From the NCBI GenBank assembly GCA_018262315.1, contig JAGSPS010000002.1:1-26837 (forward strand): a stretch of 26,837 bases of DNA, given 5' to 3'. Below, piece after piece: positions 9,871 through 18,011 of this stretch (position 1 is its first letter; the number at the start of each line of letters is the position of its first letter). The notes beneath the pieces are model-generated. The model was not told where the DNA came from. It was given only the letters and a program-made list of their open reading frames with translations, and made no database searches. The position numbers were made by a program, and so were the translations under genes. This DNA comes from Deltaproteobacteria bacterium (lineage in GTDB: Bacteria > Myxococcota_A > UBA9160 > PR03).

Positions 9871-10875
9871 ATGATTCGATCGAAGATCACAGGAACCGGG
9901 ATGTACGTACCGGAACGCGTCGTGACCAACCACGACCTCGCACAGCGCATGGAAACCAGCGACGAGTGGATCCAGCAGCGTTCGGGCATCGTCGAGCGGC
10001 GCCACGTCGACGGCACCGAAACGCCGGTGGATCTCGCGGAACACGCCGCGCGCCACGCGCTGGAAGCGGCTGGCGTCGGTCCCGACGAGATCGACGGAAT
10101 CGTGCTCGCGACGCTCTCGCCGCAGCACGAGTTCCCCGGAACGTCGTTCTTCCTGCACCACCGGCTCGGTGTTCCCGAGATTCCCTGCTTCGACCTGCGC
10201 GCGCAGTGCAGCGGCTTCCTCTTCTCGCTCGCGACGGCCGACGCCTTCATCCGCTCGGGCCAGATGCGGCGCGTGCTGGTGGTCGGCTGCGAGGTGCACT
10301 CGACCGGCCTCGAGTTCTCGACGCGCGGCCGCGACACAGCGGTGCTCTTCGGCGACGGCGCGGGCGCGGTCGTGCTCGAAGCAAACGACGGCGCCGACGA
10401 TCGCTCGGGCCTGCTCGCGATCCGCCTTCACGCGCAAGGCGAGCACGCCAAACGGCTCTGGATCGAGGCGCCGGGCTCGGCGTTCTGGCCGGAGCGCATC
10501 ACGAAGCAGATGATGGACGAGGGCCGCCACTTCGCGCGCATGGAAGGTCGCTTCGTCTTCAAGCACGCGGTGACCCGCATGCCGGAGGTGCTGCGCGAGG
10601 CGCTCGACGCCGCCGGCACCAAGCTCGACGACATCGACCTCTTCCTGTTCCACCAGGCGAACCTGCGCATCAACGAATTCGTCGCGTCGTCACTCGGGAT
10701 CGCGCCCGAGAAGTGCCCGAGCAACATCGAGCGCTACGGCAACTGCTCGGCCGCCTCGATCCCGATGCTGCTCGACGAAGTGGTGCGCGGCGGCCGACTG
10801 CGCCCCGGCCAGCTCGTGGCGATGACCGCCTTCGGCTCGGGCTTCACATGGGCGACCGCGGTGGTTCGCTGGTAG
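9871..10875 (+). CDS. 3-oxoacyl-ACP synthase III (FabH-like) family enzyme
   Basis: KAS III-type condensing enzyme, expected to condense an acyl-CoA starter with malonyl-ACP, as in initiation of fatty acid synthesis; relatives also act in ketide and olefin pathways. It has 334 residues, starts MIRSKITGTGMYVPERVVTN and carries DEWIQQRSGIVERR. The full Cys-His-Asn triad is visible: C113 (LRAQCSGFLFSL), H261 (FLFHQANLRINEF) and N291 (RYGNCSAASIP), plus the C-terminal GSGFTWATAVVRW. The insert around EAPGSAFWPERITKQMMDEG is characteristic of the broader KAS III-like group rather than the compact E. coli FabH, so the name fabH is not assigned and substrate preference is open. The ATG at 9871 follows hflX by 5 bp, with a GGGGGGAG stretch about 10 nt upstream. 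No acp or other fab genes are adjacent. Confidence 0.88.
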   Translation: MIRSKITGTGMYVPERVVTNHDLAQRMETSDEWIQQRSGIVERRHVDGTETPVDLAEHAARHALEAAGVGPDEIDGIVLATLSPQHEFPGTSFFLHHRLGVPEIPCFDLRAQCSGFLFSLATADAFIRSGQMRRVLVVGCEVHSTGLEFSTRGRDTAVLFGDGAGAVVLEANDGADDRSGLLAIRLHAQGEHAKRLWIEAPGSAFWPERITKQMMDEGRHFARMEGRFVFKHAVTRMPEVLREALDAAGTKLDDIDLFLFHQANLRINEFVASSLGIAPEKCPSNIERYGNCSAASIPMLLDEVVRGGRLRPGQLVAMTAFGSGFTWATAVVRW

Positions 10876-10992
10876 CGCGCAGAGCAGCGGCACCGGCCAT
10901 GCCGCGCTGCGTCCGGACGGGTTCTCGAAAATATCGATACGATCCGTAAAGTAATCGCGAATCCAGCTGGATACCTGCGTCCTGGCGATCCC

Positions 10993-11020
10993 TTGACCGC
11001 ATGACGCGTCGTGTTAGATT
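10993..11020 (+). promoter_or_regulatory. Sigma-70-type promoter of the phasin-like gene
   Basis: TTGACC (10993-10998), a 16-nt spacer and TAGATT (11015-11020) match the -35 and -10 consensus well and stand out in this GC-rich sequence. The predicted 5' UTR is about 55 nt and holds a 6-bp GC hairpin (11042-11059) just before the SD. Confidence 0.6.
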
Positions 11021-11082
11021 GCAACGGCTCGCGTCAACCGAGCCCCGACTCCGCGGGGCCGTGGCGAGCAGAGGAGAAAAAG

Positions 11083-11481
11083 ATGGCAAAGCAGGCCAGT
11101 GTGGTTCAAGACGGCGTCGAGCAGGTCCGTGAGGCCGTTCGGCGCGTCGATCAGGGTTTCCGCCGTATCCAGAAGCAGGTGGAGACCCGCCGGCGGCGAC
11201 TTGCGAAAGAGGTGACGACCCGCCGCCACCTGATCGAGAAGCGAGCCCAGCGCGAACTCGGGCGCATCCAGAAGCAGCTCCAGAAGCAGCCGATCGTGAA
11301 GCGCGCGGAAGCGCTCCGCGCCGACGCGACCGAGCGCATCGAAGGCGCCGTTTCGAGCTTCTTCGACGTGCTGCCGATCGCGACCAAGAGCGACGTCGAG
11401 CGCGTCGACCGCAAGGTCTCCGCCCTGGGCCGCAAGCTCAAGGAGATGGAGAAGGGCCAGGGCGGTTCCGCCGAGGCCTGA
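11083..11481 (+). CDS. Small basic coiled-coil protein, phasin-like
   Basis: A 132-residue protein, highly charged and almost entirely helical. It has heptad-type stretches (about 10-70: VREAVRRVDQGFRRIQKQ, then RRRLAKEVTTRRHLIEKRAQ), a middle region IEGAVSSFFDVLPIATKSDV (about 86-105) and a second short coiled coil VERVDRKVSALGRKLKEMEK. The arrangement of a helical body, an 'A/P-T-KSDV' turn and a short C-terminal coiled coil resembles phasins and PhaF/PhaI-type granule proteins; that is an inference and no PHA synthase gene is nearby. The ATG at 11083 has a strong SD (GAGGAGA) 5-6 nt upstream; the frame is open further upstream but that part crosses the promoter. Own promoter and own terminator: a monocistronic, probably well-expressed gene. 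Confidence 0.75.
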   Translation: MAKQASVVQDGVEQVREAVRRVDQGFRRIQKQVETRRRRLAKEVTTRRHLIEKRAQRELGRIQKQLQKQPIVKRAEALRADATERIEGAVSSFFDVLPIATKSDVERVDRKVSALGRKLKEMEKGQGGSAEA

Positions 11482-11521
11482 TCGCACGTTCGTCGCGATC
11501 CGCGGGCGCGAGGAAATCCGG

Positions 11522-11561
11522 GAGCCCGGCGGCCAAGGGCCGCCGGGCTCTTCGCTTTGTT
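11522..11561 (+). terminator. Rho-independent terminator after the phasin-like gene
   Basis: A perfect 13-bp stem, GAGCCCGGCGGCC (11522-11534) with GGCCGCCGGGCTC (11538-11550), has an AAG loop and is followed by TTCGCTTTGTTG. It starts 41 bp after the stop. Confidence 0.85.
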
Positions 11562-11615
11562 GAAGCCAGGGCGATCGGCGACCCTTGCGGCGCTCCCTCC
11601 GCATGCGAGGTCGCG

Positions 11616-14024
11616 TTGCAGGTTTCCAGTCGCACACTCGAGACGCTGGAATGGCCGCTGCTGGTGGGGCGGCTGCGCGCGCACGCGCGCACGCCGGGCG
11701 GACGGCGCCGCTGCGAGCCCGAAGCTTCGAGCGAACTCTTCGCCGCCGATCCGGACGCCGCCCGCGTGCAGCTCGCCGAGACCAGCGAGGCACGCGCCGT
11801 GCTCGAACGGGCCGCGCCGCCGTTCGGCGGTCTCTCGGAGATCGGCCCGGCGCTGCTGCGCGCCGAGCGCGGCGGGGAACTTGGCGCCGGCGATCTGCTC
11901 GACATCGCCTCGGCGATCGAGGCCGTCGAGGCGACGCAGCAGTTCCTCGCCCGAGAAGGCGCTCGCGCGCCGCTGCTTGCCGGACGCGCCGCCAATCTGG
12001 GCCGCCACCTCGGCGTCGCCGAGGCGATCGCCCGCTCGATCGACGCCGAAGGCCAGGTGCGCGACTCCGTGTCGCCGGTGCTGGCCGAGGCGCGCGCGGA
12101 GTCGCGGCGCCTCGGAGGGGAATTGCAGCGCCGTCTCGACACCGCAGTGCACGATCCGGAGATTGCGCCGCATCTGTCCGACTCGTTCGTGACCGTGCGC
12201 AACGACCGCTATGTGCTGCCCGTGCGCGCCGACGCGCGCGGCAGGGTTCCCGGCATAGTCCACGACGTCTCGGCCTCGGGCACGACGCTGTTCATCGAAC
12301 CGCAGGCCGTCGTCGACGCCAACAACCGGTTGAAGGAAGCCGAGCTGCGCGCGGCGCGCGAGGTGACGCGCGTGCTGCGCGAGCTGTCGAGCGAAGTCGG
12401 CCGGGAGGCGCCTCTGCTGCGTGCGAGCCTCGCGCTTCTCGAGGAGCTCGATGTCGCCTTTGCGCGCGGCGCGCTCTCGCGCGAAATGGAAGCGGTGGAG
12501 CCGACCCTGCACGACGCGGGCGTCTTCGTGCTGCCGCAGCTGCGTCACCCGCTGCTCCCGCGCGAGCGCGCCGTTCCGAACGACCTGCGACTCGGCGAAT
12601 CCCACCACGTGCTGGTGCTGTCGGGTCCAAACGCCGGCGGCAAGACGGTGGCGATGAAGTCGATCGCGCTCGCTGCGCTCTGCGCGCGGGCAGGGCTCCA
12701 TGTCGCCGCCGCGCCGGGCGCCCGCGTCGACTGGACCGAGCGGCTGCTCTCCGACATCGGCGACGCCCAGAACCTGCGCGAGAACCTCTCGACCTTCTCG
12801 GCGCACCTCGCGAATCTCGCGCGCATCGTCGACGTGGCAGACGCGCGCACGCTCGTCGTGCTCGACGAGATCGGCGATGGCACCGACCCCGGCGAAGGCG
12901 CCGCGCTCGCCCAGTCCGTGCTCGAAGCGCTCGCGACGGCGGGTGCGCGCGTGGTCGTGACGACGCACTACGCGCTCTTGAAAGAGCTGGCGCAGGTCGA
13001 TGCGCGCTTCGAGAACGGGAGCTTCGAGTTCGACGCAATCACGCTCGCGCCGACCTACCGGTTGCGGGTGGGGACGCCGGGCGCGTCATCGGCGCTCGCG
13101 GTCGCGGCCCGGATGGGTCTGCGCAGCGACGTGCTCGCGCGCGCCAACGAACTGCTCGATCGCGAAGACCGCCGCCTCGAGCGCACGCTCGCGGAACTCT
13201 CGTCGAGCCGCGTCGCGCTCGACCGCGAACGTCGCGACGCCGAGCGCGCGCGCGAAGAGAGCGAAGCCACGCGCGACGAGCTCCGGCGCAAGCTGTTGCA
13301 GCTACAGGAGCGCCGCGATCGACTCTTCGAGGGCATGCGCCGCGATCTCGACGTCGCCTTCCAGCGCGCCCACGGAGACGTCGCAGCCGTGATCCGCGAG
13401 CTGCAACGCGGCGGTGCCGACGCGCGCGACGCCGCGCGCGCGAGAGAGAAACTGCTCGCAATCGCCGCGCAGGCGCGCGAGGTCGAGACCGAGCTGGAGC
13501 ACAGCGCGGAAGCGTCCCCCGGCGAGCCGAGCTTCGAGGCGCTCGACTGGCGCGACGCGCGTCCGGGGGATCGCGTGCTGGTGCGCGGCGGCGGGCCGGG
13601 ATCCCTCGTATCGCTGCCCGATCGGCGCGGGCGTGTCGGAGTGCAGGTCGGCGGAGCGCGCCTGGTAGTTCCGGTCGAACGCATCGGGCGTATTCGCGAG
13701 ACGGAAGACAACGCCTCGCCGCGCACACGCGTCTCGCACGTGTCGGTCGATGCCGGCGCTGTCGCCGGCGAGCACGCGGGCGGCATCGAGCGCTGCGACC
13801 TGCGCGGGCTGCGCGTCGAGCAGGCCGTCGCGCAGGTCGCCGCGGTGCTCGATCGCGCTGCGCTGCGCGGCTGCGAGCGCGTCCATGTCGTCCACGGACT
13901 CGGCACCGGCGCCTTGCGCGACGCCATCCGCGCCCACCTCGCCACGTCCCCCTACGTCGCCCGCCTGCAACCCGGCCACCCCGACGCCGGCGGCGAAGGC
14001 GTCACCGAAATCCTCCTGCGGTAG
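11616..14024 (+). CDS. mutS2: MutS2 family ATPase/endonuclease with Smr domain
   Basis: MutS2 acts on branched DNA, suppressing recombination, and in some bacteria splits collided ribosomes through its ATPase and Smr domains. The 802-residue length is normal. Visible: N-terminal SSRTLETLEWPLLVGRL; the core segment SFVTVRNDRYVLPVRADARG (190-209) with HDVSASGTTLFIEPQAVVD; Walker A SGPNAGGKTVAMKSI (336-350); QNLRENLSTFSAHL; Walker B RTLVVLDEIGDGTDPGEGAA; a long coiled coil (about 500-650); and a C-terminal Smr domain with CDLRGLRVEQAV and VHVVHGLGTGALRDAI. The usual LDLR nuclease motif reads CDLR here. The start is TTG at 11616 with a GAGG 5 nt upstream; it matches the family N-terminus and no better codon is near. 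The stop is the first base group of the palindromic element at 14024. Confidence 0.95.
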   Translation: MQVSSRTLETLEWPLLVGRLRAHARTPGGRRRCEPEASSELFAADPDAARVQLAETSEARAVLERAAPPFGGLSEIGPALLRAERGGELGAGDLLDIASAIEAVEATQQFLAREGARAPLLAGRAANLGRHLGVAEAIARSIDAEGQVRDSVSPVLAEARAESRRLGGELQRRLDTAVHDPEIAPHLSDSFVTVRNDRYVLPVRADARGRVPGIVHDVSASGTTLFIEPQAVVDANNRLKEAELRAAREVTRVLRELSSEVGREAPLLRASLALLEELDVAFARGALSREMEAVEPTLHDAGVFVLPQLRHPLLPRERAVPNDLRLGESHHVLVLSGPNAGGKTVAMKSIALAALCARAGLHVAAAPGARVDWTERLLSDIGDAQNLRENLSTFSAHLANLARIVDVADARTLVVLDEIGDGTDPGEGAALAQSVLEALATAGARVVVTTHYALLKELAQVDARFENGSFEFDAITLAPTYRLRVGTPGASSALAVAARMGLRSDVLARANELLDREDRRLERTLAELSSSRVALDRERRDAERAREESEATRDELRRKLLQLQERRDRLFEGMRRDLDVAFQRAHGDVAAVIRELQRGGADARDAARAREKLLAIAAQAREVETELEHSAEASPGEPSFEALDWRDARPGDRVLVRGGGPGSLVSLPDRRGRVGVQVGGARLVVPVERIGRIRETEDNASPRTRVSHVSVDAGAVAGEHAGGIERCDLRGLRVEQAVAQVAAVLDRAALRGCERVHVVHGLGTGALRDAIRAHLATSPYVARLQPGHPDAGGEGVTEILLR

Positions 14025-14135
14025 GAGAAAGGGGACGGTCCTCCTCCCGGACTGGCATTGGACTCGAGGGACACAGTTCGCAGGTGTGTCCCTCGAGTCC
14101 AATGCCAGGTCACACGAGGACCGTCCCCTTTCTCC
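14024..14135. repeat. 112-bp palindromic element (REP/MITE-like) between convergent genes
   Basis: Two perfect stems are nested. The outer arms are GGAGAAAGGGGACGGTCCTC (14024-14043) and its exact complement (14116-14135), 20 bp. The inner arms at 14053-14075 and 14085-14107 pair over 23 bp without a mismatch (left arm begins TGGCATTGGACTCGAGGG). The loop is GTTCGCAGG (14076-14084); the stems are separated by 9 nt on the left and 8 nt on the right. The AAAGGGGACGGTCC type of end is, from memory, common in dispersed REP-like sequences of deltaproteobacterial genomes. No transposase is present, so it would be non-autonomous. The ends overlap the mutS2 stop and the last codons of the FAD oxidoreductase. 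It could also act as a bidirectional terminator. Confidence 0.85.
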
Positions 14136-15390
14136 ACGAGGCGACGGCGCCTTCGAGGGTGGGGGCGGCGAGCCAGTCGCCGGCGAAGAAGAGGGGGCGG
14201 CCCGCGGCGACGCGATCGGCCTCGACGGCGCGAAACTGCGCGAGCGCGCGGTAATGACCGACGTCGAAGCGCGGCCAGGCGAGCGGGAAGCGCCGCACGA
14301 CGCCATTGCCCGCGACGACGCCGGGCAGCAGGCGCTCCACCTCTGCCGCAATCTCCTTCGCGAGCGCGTCGTCGGGCCAGTCTGCGTGCGCGCTCACCCA
14401 TGGCTCGCGCGCGATCGCCGTGACGAAGCCGCCCTCGATCGCAACCGACGCGAACGGGCTCGTGCCGCGCTTCTCGATGCGCACACGGGTCGGCGCCACC
14501 GAGTTTTCGGCGCGCATCGGCGCCGACCAGGTGATCGCCGCGTCGTAGCGCACGCCCGCGAGCAGTGTCCGCTCCGCGGCGACCAGCACGGCATCACCGA
14601 TTCGTGCCGCCTCGGGAGCGGGTACGGCGAGCACGACTGCGTCCGCGTCGAGCGTCTCGATGGCGAGCGCGACGCGCAATCCGCGGCCACTCCCCGCTTC
14701 GACCCGCAGCGCGGCGGCACCGGTTCGCACCGCGAGTCGCGCCGCGAGCGCAGCCGCGAGGCGCCCGACGGGAGCTGCGAGCGAGCCCGCCACGGCATCG
14801 CGCTCGGCTGCGAAGCGCATCAGGAATGCGACACGACTCGCCTCGCGCTCGTCCACCGGAGCGCGCTCCGCGAGCCAAGGCTCCATCCACGCCGTGACGG
14901 CGCTGCGGCCGAAGTAGAGCGTGCCGAAATCGGCGAGTGAGCGGTCGTCGTGCGCGGCGGCACGCTCGGGCGCTCCGGGATCTAGGTTCGCCCGGTAGCG
15001 CGCGAGGAGCCGCGGCAGCCGCACGAGGCGGAGCGCATCCAGGAAACGAACCCCGGGCGTACGCGCCACCGCGCGCGGATCGCCGCCCGGTGGAATTGCG
15101 ACGAAGTGGCCACCGCGCGCGAACGCGCTCCGCACCGGTCGCACCGGAAGGAATTCGTGCGCCAGACCGGCGGCGCGCACGAGCGCGTGCAGTGCGTGAT
15201 CCGCCGTCGTGACGCGCGCAGCGATCGGATCCGCGCCGGATTCGCCGGCGGCAGCGCGTCCACCCGCGCGCGGCGCGCGCTCCAGCAAGGTAACGCGGTG
15301 GCCTTGCTGGGTGAGCTGGAACGCCGCCGAGAGACCCGCGAAGCCGGCGCCCACCACGATTACGTGTTGCGGCCCGTGCGGCGCGCTCAT
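14110..15390 (-). CDS. FAD-dependent oxidoreductase (amine oxidase / protoporphyrinogen oxidase-like fold)
   Basis: A 426-residue flavoprotein. The N-terminal dinucleotide motif VIVVGAGFAGLSAAFQL (10-26, G14-x-G16-x-x-G19), LLERAPRAGGRAAAG and a C-terminal FAD signature FFAGDWLAAPTLEGAVAS identify the flavin monoamine oxidase/phytoene desaturase/HemY superfamily. The middle contains FGTLYFGRSAVTAWMEPWLAE. Substrate is not recognisable; relatives include desaturases, HpnE-type dehydroxylases and porphyrinogen oxidases. The start ATG at 15390 overlaps the stop of the upstream glycosidase-phosphatase fusion as ATGA, so translation is probably coupled. The last residues RKGTVLV and the stop are encoded by the palindromic element at 14024-14135; family members normally continue with a longer helix after EGAVxSG, so the native C-terminus appears to have been replaced. 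Confidence 0.85.
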   Translation of the reverse strand: MSAPHGPQHVIVVGAGFAGLSAAFQLTQQGHRVTLLERAPRAGGRAAAGESGADPIAARVTTADHALHALVRAAGLAHEFLPVRPVRSAFARGGHFVAIPPGGDPRAVARTPGVRFLDALRLVRLPRLLARYRANLDPGAPERAAAHDDRSLADFGTLYFGRSAVTAWMEPWLAERAPVDEREASRVAFLMRFAAERDAVAGSLAAPVGRLAAALAARLAVRTGAAALRVEAGSGRGLRVALAIETLDADAVVLAVPAPEAARIGDAVLVAAERTLLAGVRYDAAITWSAPMRAENSVAPTRVRIEKRGTSPFASVAIEGGFVTAIAREPWVSAHADWPDDALAKEIAAEVERLLPGVVAGNGVVRRFPLAWPRFDVGHYRALAQFRAVEADRVAAGRPLFFAGDWLAAPTLEGAVASWRKGTVLV

Positions 15391-18011
15391 GCGAAGTCGC
15401 CCGACGCGAGCCAGCGGTCGAGATGCGCGACGACGTCGTGCAACGTCGTGAACCGTTCGAACGGAATCCGGCGCTCTTCGAGCACCTCGGCGAGCGAGTC
15501 CTTGGCATACACGCGGTCGGCCACTTCGGCGGCACACAGATCCGAGACACGTCCGTTGCCGATGTGCACGACGGGCACGCCCGGATGGAGCTCGCGGAAC
15601 TCCGCGATGCGCGCGCGTTTGCACACGCCGGTGCCACAGCCGCAGCTCGGATCGCGCCAGCGCGCTGCGATGCGCCAGTTGCCGTTCTCGTAGCGCAGCC
15701 GGTTCGCGTCGTAGGCGAAGCGCAGGCCGTGGAGCTGCTGCAGGCGATCGAGGTTGCGGTCGAAGCCGTCCGAGAGAACGCGAAACGGCACGCGTTGCCG
15801 CTCGCACCACGCGACCAGATCGCGCGCGCCGGGGTCCAGCTCGACCGTGTGCAGGAACGCCTCCAGCTCGGCTTCGGGGAGCACCAGCCCGTCGAGCAGC
15901 TCCATGTTGTAGGCCCACGCGTCGAGTTCGCCGCGCTCGAGGCGGGGCCACAGCTCGGCGCGACGCGCGGCTGCGTAGCGACGCGCGATCGTCGAGCCCA
16001 CGTCCTGCACCGCGAAGGTGCCGTCGAAATCGCAGAACACCGCGAGACGCGGCGCCCCGCGCACGCGATAGAGCGCGGCGCCGTGGGGCGGCAGCTCGAC
16101 CGCGAGACTTCCCTTCGCGACGCTCGCCTGCGCGGATCCGAGCAGCGGGATCACCTCGGGCGTCGCCACGCCGACGCCGTGCGCCGCGAGGTCGAGCGCG
16201 CTGCGACGCGACTCTTCCGTGTCGTTGAAGAGTGCGACGAGCCAGTCCGCTCCGGCGCGCGAAACGACGGCCGGCGCGACCTCGGCGTCGAGCAAGCCCG
16301 CGGCGCGCGCGGTTCCCGCGTGCGCCGCTTCGTCGACTTCGCGCGCCAGTGCGATCGTGTCGCGCACCGTGGCGCGCTCCTCGGCCGTGAGCGCCGGCAC
16401 GTCGTCCGAGAAGATCGTCATGCCGCCGGTCACCGCGATCGAGGCCGCCAGCGCGCGCACCTCGTCGCGCGTCAGGCTCGACTGCTTCGAGCGCGCCATC
16501 AGGCAATCGGGGTCGTTGAGCCAGAAGCGGCGGTGCTGGAACGCGCGTGCGAGCGTATTGCGAAGCGCATTGCGACCCGAAGGCAGCGTCCTCTCGAGGC
16601 CTGGGATGCGAGGTCCGAGCACGTGCCAGTAGGGCGCCGTGTCGGGTCCGATGCGCATACCGTCGACGAGACCCACGGCGGGACCCAGCGGACAGCCGCA
16701 GCCGAGCACGAACGCCTCGTCGCCGGCTCCTGCACGCACCGCGGCGAGACCGCGCCGCAGCCGCGCCGCGCGCGTCACGCGCGGATCATGCGCCCGCGCG
16801 CACAGCGACTGCGTATAGAGGAAGTCGATCTTGTGATACGGAAAACCCATCTCGACCAGCGTGCGGAAGACGTGCTCGAGGTGCGCGACGACCTCGGGCC
16901 GTGTCGCGTCGAGCACGAAGACCCAGCCGTCCTTCGTCCAGATGCCGTGATGCAGGCCGCGCAGATCGCCGTCGCCGTCGGGGGCGCCCAACAGCCACTC
17001 GCGGTGCGTCTCATGGATGCGACTCTCGGGCACGACGCAGAATGGCGCTGTCCACAGGCCGGGCGTGAAGCCCGCCGCGCGAACCGCGCGCGCCACCGCC
17101 GCGAGGCCGCTCGGGAACTTCTCGTTGGTTTCGAGCCAGTCGCCGATCGCGCGCTGGTAGCCGTCGTCGAGCTGGACGAGTTCGATCGGGATCTCGTCGC
17201 GGGCGGCGACGAGCGCGTCGAGGTTGCGAACGAAGGCGTCCTCGCTGACGTCGTGGAAGAAGTGATACCAGGAGCACCAACCGGCCTGGAAGGGCGCACA
17301 GGCGCGGGCTCCGGCGCGGCGTCCTTGCGCTTCGGCGTGTGCTTCGAGCAGCGCGTTCGAGTCGCTGCCGAGCGCCAGGCGAACCGGCTCGAGCTCGATG
17401 GCTTCGCCCGGGTCGAGCGGTCTCTCGATGCGCTGCTCGATCTCGATGCGCACGACGTCGCCCTCGCGACGCAGATAGACGACGGCAAATGCGACGCCGC
17501 TCTCGAGTGCGCCGGCGCTGCACGCCGCATCCCCGGCGCCGAGTACCGTGACGCCGTCGGATTCCCACCACCCCGCGCGATCGGCCGGCGCTTCCCAGGT
17601 TCCGTGGTGGAAGCCGCGCAGCCAGGGGCCCGACGGGAAGGGCGGCGCTCCAGCGGGATCGAGCGCGGCGCCACCCGCGAACGACCAGGACTGGGCGCCT
17701 TGTCGCAGGAAGCGCAGGTGCGACAGGTCCGGCGCCTGCCACGAAAAGCCGAGACCCAGCGACTCGACGCGCAGCGGCGCGTCGCCCGCGTTCTGGACGC
17801 GCACCGACCAGGTGGCACACTCGCCGTCGCTCGTGGCGGCGAGCGTCACAGCCAGGGACCCGACGCGACACGCATCGGAAGCGAGCGCGGTTTCGTCGAG
17901 TCGTTCGTCCGCCGCAAAGGCGTCGGCGCTAGCGGCGTGCGTGCGCGCGAACACTCGAGTCGCCTGCACGGTGCCGGCCGAGGATCTGCGGAGGACGGGA
18001 GCGGAAACCAT
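15387..18011 (-). CDS. GH36-like alpha-galactosidase-type glycosidase fused to HAD phosphatase (MtnX/SerB-like)
   Basis: An 874-residue protein with two enzymes in one chain. Residues about 40-650 are a GH36/GH-D clan glycosidase: FQAGWCSWYHFFHDVSEDAF (241-260), IELVQLDDGYQRAIGDWLE (276-294), GLWTAPFCVVPES (318-330), the nucleophile motif YHKIDFLYTQ with D396, and the acid/base motif MRIGPDTAPYW with D457. A beta-sandwich tail ends in ELPPHGAALYRV. After only a few residues a HAD phosphatase begins: VFCDFDGTF (658-666, D661 and D663), LSDGFDRNLDRL (S747), a Cys cluster (C790, C792, C797) with K798, and IGNGRVSDLCAAEVAD (D824). The phosphatase resembles MtnX and phosphoserine phosphatase. No signal peptide, so cytoplasmic. 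The ATG at 18011 is chosen; a GTG at 17969 is the alternative. There is no SD, but a TATACT lies 9 nt upstream. It shares a CATG start with the divergent homocysteine methyltransferase and overlaps the FAD oxidoreductase. Confidence 0.88.
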   Translation of the reverse strand: MVSAPVLRRSSAGTVQATRVFARTHAASADAFAADERLDETALASDACRVGSLAVTLAATSDGECATWSVRVQNAGDAPLRVESLGLGFSWQAPDLSHLRFLRQGAQSWSFAGGAALDPAGAPPFPSGPWLRGFHHGTWEAPADRAGWWESDGVTVLGAGDAACSAGALESGVAFAVVYLRREGDVVRIEIEQRIERPLDPGEAIELEPVRLALGSDSNALLEAHAEAQGRRAGARACAPFQAGWCSWYHFFHDVSEDAFVRNLDALVAARDEIPIELVQLDDGYQRAIGDWLETNEKFPSGLAAVARAVRAAGFTPGLWTAPFCVVPESRIHETHREWLLGAPDGDGDLRGLHHGIWTKDGWVFVLDATRPEVVAHLEHVFRTLVEMGFPYHKIDFLYTQSLCARAHDPRVTRAARLRRGLAAVRAGAGDEAFVLGCGCPLGPAVGLVDGMRIGPDTAPYWHVLGPRIPGLERTLPSGRNALRNTLARAFQHRRFWLNDPDCLMARSKQSSLTRDEVRALAASIAVTGGMTIFSDDVPALTAEERATVRDTIALAREVDEAAHAGTARAAGLLDAEVAPAVVSRAGADWLVALFNDTEESRRSALDLAAHGVGVATPEVIPLLGSAQASVAKGSLAVELPPHGAALYRVRGAPRLAVFCDFDGTFAVQDVGSTIARRYAAARRAELWPRLERGELDAWAYNMELLDGLVLPEAELEAFLHTVELDPGARDLVAWCERQRVPFRVLSDGFDRNLDRLQQLHGLRFAYDANRLRYENGNWRIAARWRDPSCGCGTGVCKRARIAEFRELHPGVPVVHIGNGRVSDLCAAEVADRVYAKDSLAEVLEERRIPFERFTTLHDVVAHLDRWLASGDFA

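Noticed and set aside
14024..14135. CRISPR or attachment-site interpretation of the palindrome
   Set aside because: There is a single inverted unit, no direct repeats with spacers, and no integrase or tRNA end next to it.
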